Origin: Fasciolopsis buskii
Taxonomy: Eukaryota > Platyhelminthes > Trematoda > Plagiorchiida > Fasciolidae
NCBI GenBank assembly: GCA_008360955.1
Contig: LUCM01005940.1
Location: 228,950 to 292,949 of the forward strand
Reading direction: 5' to 3'
DNA length: 64,000 nucleotides
Made by a program: the position numbers and the translations under genes. Shown in pieces: positions 1-11,089 of the stretch (position 1 is its first letter; each line of letters begins with the position of its first letter). The notes below the pieces were generated by a model. It saw nothing but the letters and a program-made list of their open reading frames with translations, was not told the DNA's origin and did not search any database.

Positions 1-1606
1 CTGAATTGCATTCACCTAGGATTCTTGCAAGAATTGTACAAATGTGTTACAGTAAATGTAGGAATTCAGTATGCAGGGTAAGTCAGCTATTGTTGCTTTA
101 CAAATATTCAATGTTAGGAGGTTTACCAATGGGATCGCCATTTTGTAGCTCGATGTGTTTTTGCAGCTAGCCATCTAGCTTCGGTGACAACGTTTCCTTA
201 GCGTCAAAAATCAACGAAATGCGAGGAAACCGAGTCCAAGGTGTGTGATTAAACAAGCCGGATTGAATCCCTTGAGTGAGACCAATGGAAAGACAGCTTT
301 ATCCGCATTTTAATAAACCAGGGCTGTGCAATGAACACAGCCAATCAAGTTACGTACGGCAGAAAACGGCGACTAAAGGCAACTTTTTATTTGGGTGTTA
401 CACGGATGACATTAGATCGTGAACTTTTACGGTATACCAGAAATTTTGTATTGTATTATATTATACAGATTTTCGTATACATAAAAATGTCATATTTCAG
501 TAAAAATCATAAGGGAACCAAACTTCCCGCAAGAAAACAGCGAAATAACAGTGACACGGAGTTGTAACGCAGTCAAAGAGCGCGCGCATTGTGAAAAGAA
601 AAAATAGTTCCTAATAAGATGCTATCCTCCATAACTTTAATTTGGAACATCTGCTCCACTGAGTGCCCAGGGCGCATAACGAACTGACAAATTTGGCAGT
701 GTATCATTTCGGGACAAATATTTGTGACAAAGATATGGGTTGACTTCTGAGCTGAAAAAAAACAAGGTCGCATATTCACTCGAACCCTATCAAGTGACCC
801 TAAACTAGCATATCTTATTCTGGTAGATGTGCTGGATGTGTTGAGCAATCCGCTCTGGGAATCTAAATAAATCTGTTAATTTCAGTTCGTTTTTGACAAA
901 GGGTGATCTTTCTTTCATTGATATAATTTGCTTTGGGCTGAGACCTGCAAAAAATCAAATAGTCAGAATCAGAGTAAAAGAACAATAGTAAATACACATG
1001 CAAAGAATATGGGAGGCCATTGAATAAATGAAGAGAGATTTGATATAGAAGTGTGTGGTTGAACATAGTCTTAGGCCATGCTACTTATCGTCTCCAACTA
1101 TCCCATTTAAGAGGTCCATGTTCAATGTAAACTGTCGGTCCGACCGCATCTGCCTGGATGAGCACGCTAAATAGACTTGATTTAAATCGTATATGATATT
1201 GCCCATTCACATCTTGACCGGGTAATTGATTCGCAAGGAGCACTGCGAATACCCGTTACCCGGAATGCGTAACAGGATGATTCATAGAGAGCCAAACTCA
1301 TGGTTTCAATTAGGGCTTTTTCTCTGAAACTCGGTAAACCGTACCGAACCTCCTCATTGCTGCTCATATATCTTTTCATCATGTAAGGTGCCAACTAGAG
1401 CATCCAAACGCCAATGTCTTGCGCTTATCTTCAGTTTGAAACGCTCATCTGTCTGAACTGTGACAGAACGCAGATTCCATTTCCGCAGTACACCAAAAAA
1501 ACTTTGAATAGTAATTAGATGTCAAAATGACTTAACAGATATCTCAGATTTGTTAAAATCAGATGAGCCATCTGCATGTATGATAACACTTTCTGCTGTT
1601 ATACAA
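1..1606. other. Non-coding, nothing recognised
   Basis: Only short ORFs occur here, none over about 90 residues and none with motifs I recognise. I saw no convincing splice-bounded exon, RNA gene or repeat shared with the rest of the window. A minus-strand reading at 1182-1394 is open for 70 codons but matches no family I know. Confidence 0.5.
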
Positions 1607-1800
1607 GCCGGCGGTGACCAAGCGGATAAGGTCATGGCATTTGAACGTGAAGCTCGTGGGTTCGAATCCTCCCACCGCCGGTCAGCTTTCCCACTTGGCA
1701 GCTTTGTGTGCTGGCTACGGCCCCATTCCTGAAGGTGATGCACGCGTTTATTTCATTCTTAACGGAAGTAAAAGGTGAAAGAAGAAAGAAAGAAAAAACT
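1607..1800 (+). mobile_element. tRNA-derived SINE, copy A
   Basis: The head looks like a tRNA. A GC-rich 5' end (gccggcggtg) can pair with caccgccgg about 65 bases later. A box A-like stretch (gaccaagcggataagg) and a strong box B (gggttcgaatcc) lie between them. The body that follows, with a 'cccacttggc' block, a 'cctgaa..tgatg' block and a tail 'ggaagtaaaaggtgaaagaa', recurs behind the same head at 2065, 31615 and 47721. The anticodon arm cannot form a normal 7-base loop, so this is a pol III-type SINE rather than a working tRNA gene. The 3' end is set where similarity to the other copies stops. No clear target-site duplication was found. Confidence 0.75.
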
Positions 1801-2064
1801 TTCCAGTCACACTTGGTGAAATGGTAAACTCGGAGCTGCCGTGTGGTATGTAAAACAATAAAACAATTTCTGGGCAAATATTCAATGTGAACTTGAACGT
1901 AATTGTGCTGAAAAGCAGCCTTTATCTAACCGAATAATTTCATCTTCGTCGGTAAACATCGACCAACAGTTCCTGGCACCCATGACATCAGAGGTTGTAA
2001 TGATCGAACTGTGACTGGTTATTTTCAGTTTAAGTAAATTTCCACCTCAGTTCCTTTCTTTGTC

Positions 2065-2222
2065 GGCCGGCGGTGGCCAAACAGATAAGGTCGCGGGTTC
2101 GAATGCCCTCCCCCCCGGCCGGTCAACTTCCTCACTTGGCTTCGGCCTCTTTTCCGAGTAGTGATGTACACTGTTATCTCATTAATAAAGGAAGTAAAAG
2201 GTAAAAAGGCTAAAGAAGAAAT
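2065..2222 (+). mobile_element. tRNA-derived SINE, copy B (internal deletion)
   Basis: This is the same SINE family and orientation as the copy about 270 bases upstream. Box A (tggccaaacagataagg) runs straight into box B (gcgggttcgaat). Compared with the 47.7 kb copy, about 23 bases that would carry the anticodon arm are missing. In that fuller copy the missing segment lies between two 'aaggtc' direct repeats, which suggests slippage or repeat-mediated deletion. The tail 'cattaataaaggaagtaaaaggtaaa' type sequence is well kept. Confidence 0.72.
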
Positions 2223-3300
2223 GAGAATTTCACGTTTGGAAACACCACTTTCCTTGCAAGAACGTAATTCTGTACCTTTCCAGTCAAGCAATCTTTTATT
2301 GAACAAAAATGGCAAATATATTTTATAGGTAGCTAATTTGTGACTGAAATCGTCTAGAAAAATGGCATCTCTGAAAGTTAGTCCCAGGTGACCGATAAAA
2401 TACTTCCGATGAATTATTGTGTGATTCTTGATCGGACTCATCATCAATTTACGCTCCTAATGATTCATATGAGAACCGATGGAGGAGTACACAAGTAAGC
2501 TCTGGAGTGGATGGGAGAGTTTCGGGAAGTGTATGCCTCATGAACGGTAATTATTCTGAAACTAGTCATGTGCTTCCGGTTAAACTTTATTGTCGCATAT
2601 AGTTATGCAAGATATTAACAGAAACGAAATTTGTCATCTTATTTGAGTCTTCGGAAAAGAACAAGAAACCGTATTATTATACGAAGTAGGTCGAATCGCG
2701 GTTCTGTTAAGGTCTTATATTGGTTTGGGAATGTTTTTAGCAGTCAAATAAAAGAACGGAGGATGAAAGAAAAAATGACAAACATCTCCATTGGTGACGA
2801 ACTTGTGCGAATGACAATTAGAAACACCTTACCGGATTTGGGTGTTCGCCTAGACAACCAGAAAACAGGCGAAATTGTTTATCACGCTTCAATGAGAAGA
2901 AGACAGAGAACTCCAAGGACACCCAAAAGTCCCATCACTTCCAGACTGCGGATGAGCGTACTCGTGGGTCTAGGGACTATGCATCTGTACCCCACACTAA
3001 GCTTTGAGCAGAAACGGGTTCGTTTGTTTAGACGTGCAATCGGATTACTGGGCTGAAAAATAAACCACCTAGTGTCGTGCATCATCGCTTCTCCGTCTTT
3101 AACTTCACTCTTCACTTTGCCTATCCTGTCTCTAGACCGTTATCGTCCGTTCCCGTTATCTCAAGTGAGGGCAACCAGTGTCTACCGGCAAACAGTTAGC
3201 CTTACCTACTTAGTAAAATCATTACCGATTTGTAGGGTGTTTGGCTTGCATTAGTGCGCCCTTGCGACCGTCGCGTTTTGATTGGTGTATCTTGTTAGAT
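2223..3300. other. Non-coding, nothing recognised
   Basis: A 141-codon plus-strand frame (2631-3056) is open here, but its translation is basic and low in family signals, and I see no splice or start context for it. It is more likely chance than a gene. Confidence 0.4.
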
Positions 3301-3573
3301 GCATTTCACGTAATTCAGTTCATGGCTTTTTTGTCCAATCCGGACCGCTCATCCTGATTGGTTGGCTCAGCTCCCTTTACAAATTTCACAGTCCGCACTA
3401 TTGCCTTCCAATTAGGCCAATGTCAGTTGGCCGCTGGTAGCCAATGGGATAACGCGACCTCACTGTGATCCTGCGTTTTACACGTGCTTGATGTCTGGCA
3501 AGATCGGGTTGCATCCACGCCTGTACAGTGATCGTGATTTGTCTGACACGACACAGCGTCGCACAACTATCGT
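3301..3573 (+). repeat. Dispersed repeat R2, copy 1
   Basis: This is about 270 bases of unclassified repeat, clearly alignable with 11694-11974 in the same orientation. Shared blocks include 'gttgcatcca', 'gatcgtgatttgtct', 'aatccgga' followed by 'cgc', and 'gggatagcgcga' or close variants. Minus-strand translations of the two copies also resemble each other (RARQITI versus RVRQITI; RSRYPSGYQ versus RSRYPIGYQ). It may derive from a coding element, but I could not assign a class. Confidence 0.6.
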
Positions 3574-4522
3574 CAACCAATGAAGCGCCTCTGTCAAACA
3601 GACGAAAAAGTCAGTGACTGTCATTCCCTCACACCTAGTTCTTCATATTTAAATTTACTGACATTAAGTTTTTAGAAATCTTAGGTTGCTAACGAACTCT
3701 TTTGATCGTAATCCAATTACGAAGCCGTAAAAACTTAAACAGGCTGACAGTGAAATGATAAGATATACCCGAAAAAGCAGATTGCTTGAAACATCACAGA
3801 ACGACTCGTAGACTGTCTCAAAGCACCAGACTGAATGCAAAACGGTCTGACTATTCGCAAGCATACTTGACCTATTGAAATCAAACGACTGTAACTTTCA
3901 TTGGTAACAATTAGACGTTGGTTTTGTGCACGCGCTCGGTCCCGTTGATCAGACTGTACGCATTTCATGAGTTCTGTTAAAGGACTACGGAAAAATCACG
4001 TGACCAATTTGTTTGTTATATTCTTAAGACTAATACCTGTTATTTTCTTCAGAGACCTGGCCACCTTAGTCCTGAATCACAGCGATGTGCAATTAGCACC
4101 AATCCGGGGTTTCTTGTTTTTGTTTCCCGGTGAACCTTAATGGCACAACGTAGGCTAACATTGTTCCATACAGACAGTGACAAAATCAACGACCAGAATT
4201 TCTCGCATAACTTAATTTGTTTGTTTACTTGTGTTAATGTTTAAGTTACTTCTGAAAACTTCCTTTTTTGTGAAACTTTGTCTTAGAACTGTACAAAAAT
4301 GGTGATATTGAATTTCTAGAAACATTCAACTCATGAGATACTACAAATCTCATTGAAATATTCATTCTGTGCATTAATTTCACCTGACAACTTCTGGGAT
4401 TTGATGCAGGTGACAGAATCTGGTACTTTATGGATAGTCTGTTGTGTTTTATAAAGCCTAGTATTGTTTCACATAAACTCTTCGTAGATTCTCGAGCAGT
4501 TCATTGATAATAGGCTACTCAC
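3574..4522. other. Non-coding; would be intron or 3' flank of the candidate minus-strand exon
   Basis: No gene or repeat was recognised. If the exon at 4523-4853 is real, this stretch lies downstream of its splice donor on the minus strand, so it would be intron. Confidence 0.35.
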
Positions 4523-4853
4523 CTCCTTATTACGGAATACACTAAATCATATTTTTCGTTAAATGGTTCACATCGTGATTTGACGTCCATATGATATTGG
4601 TGCCTATGTCCTTCTTCATTGAACTGACACAAAGTCTGCGAATCTATCACATGATTGTTCTGGTAACGCGGGACAGCTTTCCGTTTTCCACCGGAAAGGT
4701 GATGGAAACTGATTTTATCCAACCGGCACATAGCCTTTGACGCATTATTGAATACCATTGGTAGGGTTAAGTGGGATTCCAGTGTAGGAACTTGGGCACA
4801 GGAAAATCCAGTCGAACTCGACATGACACGCTTGGCAGGACAAAGAGCCAAAG
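4523..4853 (-). CDS. Candidate internal exon of an unrecognised host protein
   Basis: On the minus strand an open frame of about 110 codons ends exactly at a consensus splice donor (AGGAG|gtgagt, intron from 4522). It can begin after a plausible acceptor (taccacag| at 4854). With that acceptor the exon is 331 bp, with two bases of a split codon at each end. The translation is hydrophilic and shows no low complexity, for example SSSTGFSCAQVPTLESHL and DVKSRCEPFNEKYDLVYSV. I recognise no family. Neighbouring exons were not found on either side. It could be a chance ORF beside a chance donor; the clean donor and the even composition are the reasons to list it. Confidence 0.4.
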
Positions 4854-7747
4854 CTGTGGTACATAACACAAAATAAGTCTTCAACTAATTCATCAAATAA
4901 ACTGCTCCCTTGTTCTTCGAAACACATCGACCGTAGCTCATCTCGGTTTCAGGTATAGTCCATGGATCTACGATCAAAGCTCCGTTTCCATCTTATTTTT
5001 CCACTATACTAATCATCAACTGCATTGATCTCTGTGTTAGTTCTCGTGGTTGGAGCATCGACACGTAATGCTGTTGATCACAAATTACGGTTGATCAGTG
5101 AACTGTATCATCCTGGAGCAGTTCTGCTTCGAGCGGGCGCATCCGGTTGACCACTACAGTGGCCTAGTCGTCTAGAATTTCTGTGTTGGAGTACAGCAAA
5201 CGTTTGTGTAACACCGTGTACTCCGATCTTCGAAGACTTTGAATCACTTGGGGTCAACTAATTCGGAATCAAACAAGAATGCACTTTAGAAACGTGGGCA
5301 GAGCTCTCGAGTGGCTTCGAGTAGTGCGGTCATTTCACACGTGCAAGTCTAAGTCAATTTGAGGTTTGGTGTGACGATGTGTATCGACATTCTGTGAGTG
5401 TTTCGTCCATAGAAAGCGAATGAGAGAGGGAGAATAACAGGTGATCAACTTGTACTTTAAAAGTGTATCCACGATTCAATTCTCTGTTTGCAAATTTGTA
5501 ATGGGTTTGTAGACTGCTAGGAGTGGATCCATGTGCCCGCGTGTTTTCTTTTTTTTTCGAATCGTGCCGATCGATGTGCATTGTCGCGACGATAAAGCGT
5601 GGGCCATTCGGAGTGTAATGAGAATAAGCACACACAGACACACACTAACACAGGGGAGTAAGGGTAGGCCCTGGAGTGCAGCCAAACTTTGTTGCTTTAA
5701 ACTAGGTGAATAGTCAACACATCTCTAAGTGAATTGCTTTTTTTCTGCACTAATCCTGAGACTCCATTCAATGCAATGCACACAGTCAAAATGCTCACAG
5801 TTTTTGGCCTGTGGAATATCACTATGGTTTTGAGCCGACATCCAGTTTTGTTCTTTCACTTGAAAGGTGGCTGAAGGGATTCTCATAACTACAAACCACA
5901 TTTTTACATCGAACTCAAAATCCGCCAAAGTAATGACATATCAAAATATCCACCTCGTGGGTTCAAAACGAAATGGCGACCTTCGAATTTTCGGACAAGT
6001 GCTTCACCAATGAAACACGCTGGCCATCGATTTCGGACAAGAATTGCAAAAATGAATATTCCGCTTTGATTGCCCCCGCTGTCTTAGCGCGAAGTTGACT
6101 TTCTTGTCTTTTAGATGGTCGAACTTTTGTTAACGAATTACGAGTAATAAAGATTAAGCACAGGCAAACTAGCACCAGGGGTTACACTTGTGCCATTGAT
6201 TTCAAATCCGTAGGGATACACTCCAATTTTTACCATGTGTGTGTGTGTTTTGGCGTGCACTGATAAGCGAAGTCGGGTTTCTATTATACTGCATTGTAAT
6301 GTTCAGACTTTTGCCTAATATAAACACTCCATTTTAGTCAAAGACCGTCGTGCACTAGATAGTTACATTTACCAACTTGTAGAAAGGACGAGAAGCTCGT
6401 CCACCTATTGATTTGCACTTTTACGTTAAGTTATTCACAAAGGCGATCAAAATACGAACTTGCTTTGGCAGGATGAGTGGCAAATACGAGAGAGTGAATT
6501 TCCTATAGGGATGCATTTTAGAGTGAATGTAAAAGAAAGATGACCTTCTGCAATTATGAAGACGATGGTTTGAGTATTCATTATGCTGAGCAAACGAAAC
6601 AAGGGGGATTGGTGAAATGGAGGGATTTGGAAGTGTTCTGTGAACAACTTATTCACACGTCTATAAATCATGAACATACGGTTTCACGATCAGTCTGTTC
6701 AGTGGTATGAAAGACATAAAGCTAACAACTCGTAGAAATAAGGCTAGAAAAGTATAGCAGACAACTTTGCACACGAAACTGGCTTGTGGAAAGAGCGCTG
6801 TAGATGGAACAGAAGTTGTTGTAATTACTCAGTGAATCTTCATTGCTAGAAAGGGCAAGCAAACCGGGCAACATCTTCGGGACAACCAGACAATTGATGG
6901 TAGAAATTAGTTATCAAGTCGCTCATGCACATACAGGAGAGATATGGGGAAACGTTGCCATTCTAAAACACAGTTGGGTTAATCGACGGTTTGGGCGTTT
7001 TATCATCTAGGATTATGTATAGCTTTTGATCAATAAAGTAATGACATAGCTTGCTAATGGAAGCATGGAACAAGTAGGAGAGACCGTTGGGCGTAATCGA
7101 AAGCAGACAACTTGTCTGAGAAGATACAATGTAGACCTACAAGTATGATGATTAAGGGAGTCACTGAGCCCAAAGTGAACCTGAGTAAATCAACAGTGGT
7201 CAACAGGGAAATTCCTCGAAGAAAGTAGGTGCTTAAGCGAAGCAAACTGTCATTTTAAAGCTCGGACCACGTTGGGATAAGGAGGTAGAGGCGTTTGGCT
7301 TCAAGTTGGAAGCTACCATATTGTACTTGGTTATGTAAGTGTTAATGCTGGCTGATATGCTTACTGGGCTACTGCTCACGTCGGTCTGTTTTCGTGCCTT
7401 ACTATTTCCGTGTTGGTCAGACTGTCTTGAGTAATGGATTTAATTTCCGCTCTCAGCTGACGGAGTCGTTCTGTCTATCTGAGTTCTGTCTCTGTTGTGC
7501 CTGTTTGTTGCTAAGGCGGCCTTTGTTTGTTGGACAACGATTTTGACATAGCCATTGTTCGCTCTAAAGGTGACTACATTTGTTAGTTTCGTGCTGCGGA
7601 GTCGATTACCCTATCCACATGCTGTGATTGTACTCTCCTCTGAGATCGCCGGATATCACAGTATAGCAAGAAAACCAGAAATGACATTGAGTTACTCCTC
7701 ATTGTTCATCTACTGGATGCTGAAGGATTCCACCTATGTCAGCCTCA
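4854..7747. other. Non-coding, nothing firm
   Basis: Several minus-strand frames of 60-95 codons occur (around 5354-5685, 5725-5928, 5963-6175 and 6447-6677). None has a recognisable motif together with good splice borders. A short (GT)n run lies near 6238-6250. Confidence 0.4.
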
Positions 7748-8417
7748 TCACCAACAGATTCTTGCGACCCTCTCGGAGGCAGCCATCCACATAAACAGCA
7801 AGTAATCGTCTAATGCTGACGTAAACTTGTGATAGTCATTCCCTTCCACCACAGTTGTTGGCAAGGAGTTCCAAAGTTTCGTCGGTCTCCTGAAAAGGCG
7901 ATGGACCAGTGTCAATCCAGTAGACTGGAGCTTTTTCAGTGTAAACGAGTGCCCCTGGTACGGTTACCGTCGCCGAGTGGGAATTCAGCCTGCACCTCCG
8001 GTCCCAATTCACCTAGGATGATGCGTCGAACGCAAATGGTGTCTCATCGAGTACGGGGTAAGACCTCAGGGAACAGTCTGGTCAGTTGTAACCCAGCAAC
8101 TCCGCAATGAGGCAATTGGTGGCCCTCCTCGCCGATTCCAGCTTCGCGAAACCCTCCGCTGAACATGGAGAAGCAGAAACCCCTCCGAACTCCAATCTTG
8201 GGCGTACGTGGATAGTGTTAGCAGCTTAAAGGCGTTGTACGATAACCAGCTTAAGGGATGTCGGATGGCATCCAGCATGTCCCATATGGAGGCACAGATT
8301 CTGTCGGTGTGGGCATGGGTCTTCAAAGGAGGGGTAACCGTTGCTATCAGGACCAAATGACGTGAGGAGTATATCGAAAAATCAATGCGCCATGTATTGG
8401 TTTTAATTGTAAGTAAT

Positions 8418-8505
8418 AAAATGTTAATAACACAGCGGTTTTGGTAGCGGTAATGTGCCAACGTTTCGACTACCGTGGGTAGTCTTTCTGAAGGCAAGTT
8501 TTACA
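8418..8505 (-). repeat. Short dispersed repeat with a hairpin and GAAACGTTGGC motif
   Basis: About 88 bases here match 55832-55920 in the same orientation, with 'atgttaataaca' at one end and the hairpin block at the other. On the minus strand a 7-bp stem (gactacc / ggtagtc, 3-base loop, positions 8468-8484) is followed directly by GAAACGTTGGC. It interrupts the thumb region of the CR1-like RT, so it looks like a small insertion. The layout of a stem followed by GAAAC recalls hammerhead-type motifs of Penelope-like elements, but the other conserved core is not present as such. Confidence 0.5.
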
Positions 8506-8727
8506 GTCATTTGGCTGAGGGAACGTTCACAAGCCAACTGATGTTTAGTTTTCCGTGAGTGTTGGTGAATGTGTGTACTTTGAACTGTGGGTCGAGTGAG
8601 GGAATAGTTGTCCTTCACGTAACCGTGTTCCTTGAGGGCCCAGTTGTATATTCGTGCATTTTTAATAGTTCACTGGCAACCGCCATTTGTCCGACCAGCG
8701 GTCGAAAACGCCCAGGATCTCCTGCAA

Positions 8728-9078
8728 TTATTTCCGGTAGTCGGGTTCTCTGATTACCTGCCAGTGTTTCAGGTCATCTGTGTAGAGCAGACACGGAGAC
8801 TTCACGACCTGTGGCGAATTGTCTGTGAACATCCGGAACACCAGTGGTTTCAAGACGGAGGCTTGTGGTATACCGCTGCGTACGTCATGCCAAGTGGAAT
8901 ATGCGTCCGAAATTCTCAAAGTGAATGACCTTCCTTGCATAAAATCCTCAATCCAACAGCACAGTCTCGCTGGAACTCCGAAGGTTTTCAGCTTCGCTAT
9001 CAGTCTGTGGTGCGGGACTTTGTCGAACGCCTCACAGAGATCGAGGTAGATGATGTCCGTCAGACATCTCTCTGCCAT
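8728..9078 (-). pseudogene. Reverse transcriptase palm fragment (CR1/Jockey-like)
   Basis: This is an open 116-codon stretch holding three RT palm motifs in order: DLCEAFDKV (motif A, first catalytic Asp), SGIPQASVLKPLVF (motif B) and YTDD (motif C, with T for the usual A). Downstream the frame breaks, but WSDKWRLPVN and similar thumb-proximal residues continue in another frame. It is part of the larger minus-strand element and cannot encode a working polymerase as it stands. Confidence 0.82.
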
Positions 9079-9350
9079 TGCTTGTGACTGAAACTCATTA
9101 CCTAGAAGAAGTTTGAACAGACAGGACGGTCTCTTCCGAAATTCATGTTTGCTGAGGTTTGATGAATCTCTAGGTGTTCATGTAAATGGAACGAAATCAA
9201 CTGTTCCATGATCTTTCCCGCTACGCCAGTGAGTCTTACGGAGCGGTAATTGGCCGCCTGTAACTTACTTCCACTCCTGAGCGACGGTACCGCCGGCTTT
9301 CTTCGACTCTCTACATAACCTGTCCTGCTCCAACAGGACAGTCTCGTTGT

Positions 9351-9360
9351 NNNNNNNNNN
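9351..9360. other. Assembly gap (10 N)
   Basis: Ten consecutive N bases lie between two identical 1508-bp blocks. The round size suggests a placeholder rather than a measured gap. Confidence 0.98.
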
Positions 9361-10868
9361 CTTCCACCACAGTTGTTGGCAAGGAGTTCCAAAGTTTCGT
9401 CGGTCTCCTGAAAAGGCGATGGACCAGTGTCAATCCAGTAGACTGGAGCTTTTTCAGTGTAAACGAGTGCCCCTGGTACGGTTACCGTCGCCGAGTGGGA
9501 ATTCAGCCTGCACCTCCGGTCCCAATTCACCTAGGATGATGCGTCGAACGCAAATGGTGTCTCATCGAGTACGGGGTAAGACCTCAGGGAACAGTCTGGT
9601 CAGTTGTAACCCAGCAACTCCGCAATGAGGCAATTGGTGGCCCTCCTCGCCGATTCCAGCTTCGCGAAACCCTCCGCTGAACATGGAGAAGCAGAAACCC
9701 CTCCGAACTCCAATCTTGGGCGTACGTGGATAGTGTTAGCAGCTTAAAGGCGTTGTACGATAACCAGCTTAAGGGATGTCGGATGGCATCCAGCATGTCC
9801 CATATGGAGGCACAGATTCTGTCGGTGTGGGCATGGGTCTTCAAAGGAGGGGTAACCGTTGCTATCAGGACCAAATGACGTGAGGAGTATATCGAAAAAT
9901 CAATGCGCCATGTATTGGTTTTAATTGTAAGTAATAAAATGTTAATAACACAGCGGTTTTGGTAGCGGTAATGTGCCAACGTTTCGACTACCGTGGGTAG
10001 TCTTTCTGAAGGCAAGTTTTACAGTCATTTGGCTGAGGGAACGTTCACAAGCCAACTGATGTTTAGTTTTCCGTGAGTGTTGGTGAATGTGTGTACTTTG
10101 AACTGTGGGTCGAGTGAGGGAATAGTTGTCCTTCACGTAACCGTGTTCCTTGAGGGCCCAGTTGTATATTCGTGCATTTTTAATAGTTCACTGGCAACCG
10201 CCATTTGTCCGACCAGCGGTCGAAAACGCCCAGGATCTCCTGCAATTATTTCCGGTAGTCGGGTTCTCTGATTACCTGCCAGTGTTTCAGGTCATCTGTG
10301 TAGAGCAGACACGGAGACTTCACGACCTGTGGCGAATTGTCTGTGAACATCCGGAACACCAGTGGTTTCAAGACGGAGGCTTGTGGTATACCGCTGCGTA
10401 CGTCATGCCAAGTGGAATATGCGTCCGAAATTCTCAAAGTGAATGACCTTCCTTGCATAAAATCCTCAATCCAACAGCACAGTCTCGCTGGAACTCCGAA
10501 GGTTTTCAGCTTCGCTATCAGTCTGTGGTGCGGGACTTTGTCGAACGCCTCACAGAGATCGAGGTAGATGATGTCCGTCAGACATCTCTCTGCCATTGCT
10601 TGTGACTGAAACTCATTACCTAGAAGAAGTTTGAACAGACAGGACGGTCTCTTCCGAAATTCATGTTTGCTGAGGTTTGATGAATCTCTAGGTGTTCATG
10701 TAAATGGAACGAAATCAACTGTTCCATGATCTTTCCCGCTACGCCAGTGAGTCTTACGGAGCGGTAATTGGCCGCCTGTAACTTACTTCCACTCCTGAGC
10801 GACGGTACCGCCGGCTTTCTTCGACTCTCTACATAACCTGTCCTGCTCCAACAGGACAGTCTCGTTGT
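9361..10868. repeat. Second copy of the exact 1508-bp duplication (assembly overlap)
   Basis: This interval begins at the first base after the Ns and ends where the left copy ended ('ctcgttgt'). It then continues into new upstream retroelement sequence at 10869. Everything coded in 7843-9350 recurs here, including the RT palm (10246-10596) and the hairpin repeat (9936-10023). These should not be counted as separate loci unless long reads confirm two copies. Confidence 0.92.
10246..10596 (-). pseudogene. Reverse transcriptase palm fragment, duplicate copy
   Basis: The translation is identical to that of 8728-9078, with the same A, B and C motifs and the same YTDD box. It lies inside the block repeated across the N gap, so it is probably the same genomic locus seen twice. 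Confidence 0.75.
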
Positions 10869-11089
10869 CGTGGATGCAACTTTTGGGCCAGTTCTTTCAG
10901 TACCTTTGGATGAATTCCGTCCGAATCGCAGGAATTATGCGACACTAGTGAACGGAGTGCACTTGCTACCTCCTCATCAGCGAATGGACGTTCACCAATT
11001 ACCTGGCAGGTAATTCGGTCTAGGGAGCGTCGATAAAATAAATTCAGACTTGCCAGACAAGAACGAGTTTGTGTTTGTTGCCATATCAC
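10829..11089 (-). pseudogene. Pre-RT segment of the CR1/Jockey-like element
   Basis: This is an 86-codon frame with a typical non-LTR motif 0/1 region: FADEEVASALRSL followed by DSDGIHPKVLKELAQKL. In intact elements this precedes the NYRPVSLTS-type block, which is seen here at about 9200-9300 and again in the duplicate copy. It is therefore the upstream part of the same broken ORF. Confidence 0.72.

Larger units (their letters stand above)
7843..9350. repeat. First copy of an exact 1508-bp duplication (assembly overlap)
   Basis: This interval is the same as 9361-10868, offset 1518, with no difference in the stretches I compared and identical translations throughout. It ends exactly at the run of Ns. 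Sequence left of 7843 continues the retroelement naturally. Sequence right of the second copy (10869 on) continues it in the other direction. This pattern fits two contig ends that overlap but were joined by a fixed-size gap. Confidence 0.92.

Noticed and set aside
1607..1683. Functional class II tRNA gene
   Set aside because: The anticodon loop does not form with seven bases, and the same head recurs with a shared non-tRNA body, so it is a SINE.
2631..3056. 141-codon plus-strand ORF as a gene
   Set aside because: Basic, compositionally uneven translation with no family signal or splice context.
8468..8500. Hammerhead ribozyme
   Set aside because: A stem followed by GAAAC is present, but the CUGAUGA core strand is not recognisable; kept only as a hairpin repeat of interest.
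9361..10868. A genuine tandem duplication of the CR1-like element
   Set aside because: Exact identity and abutment to a 10-N gap make an assembly overlap far more likely.
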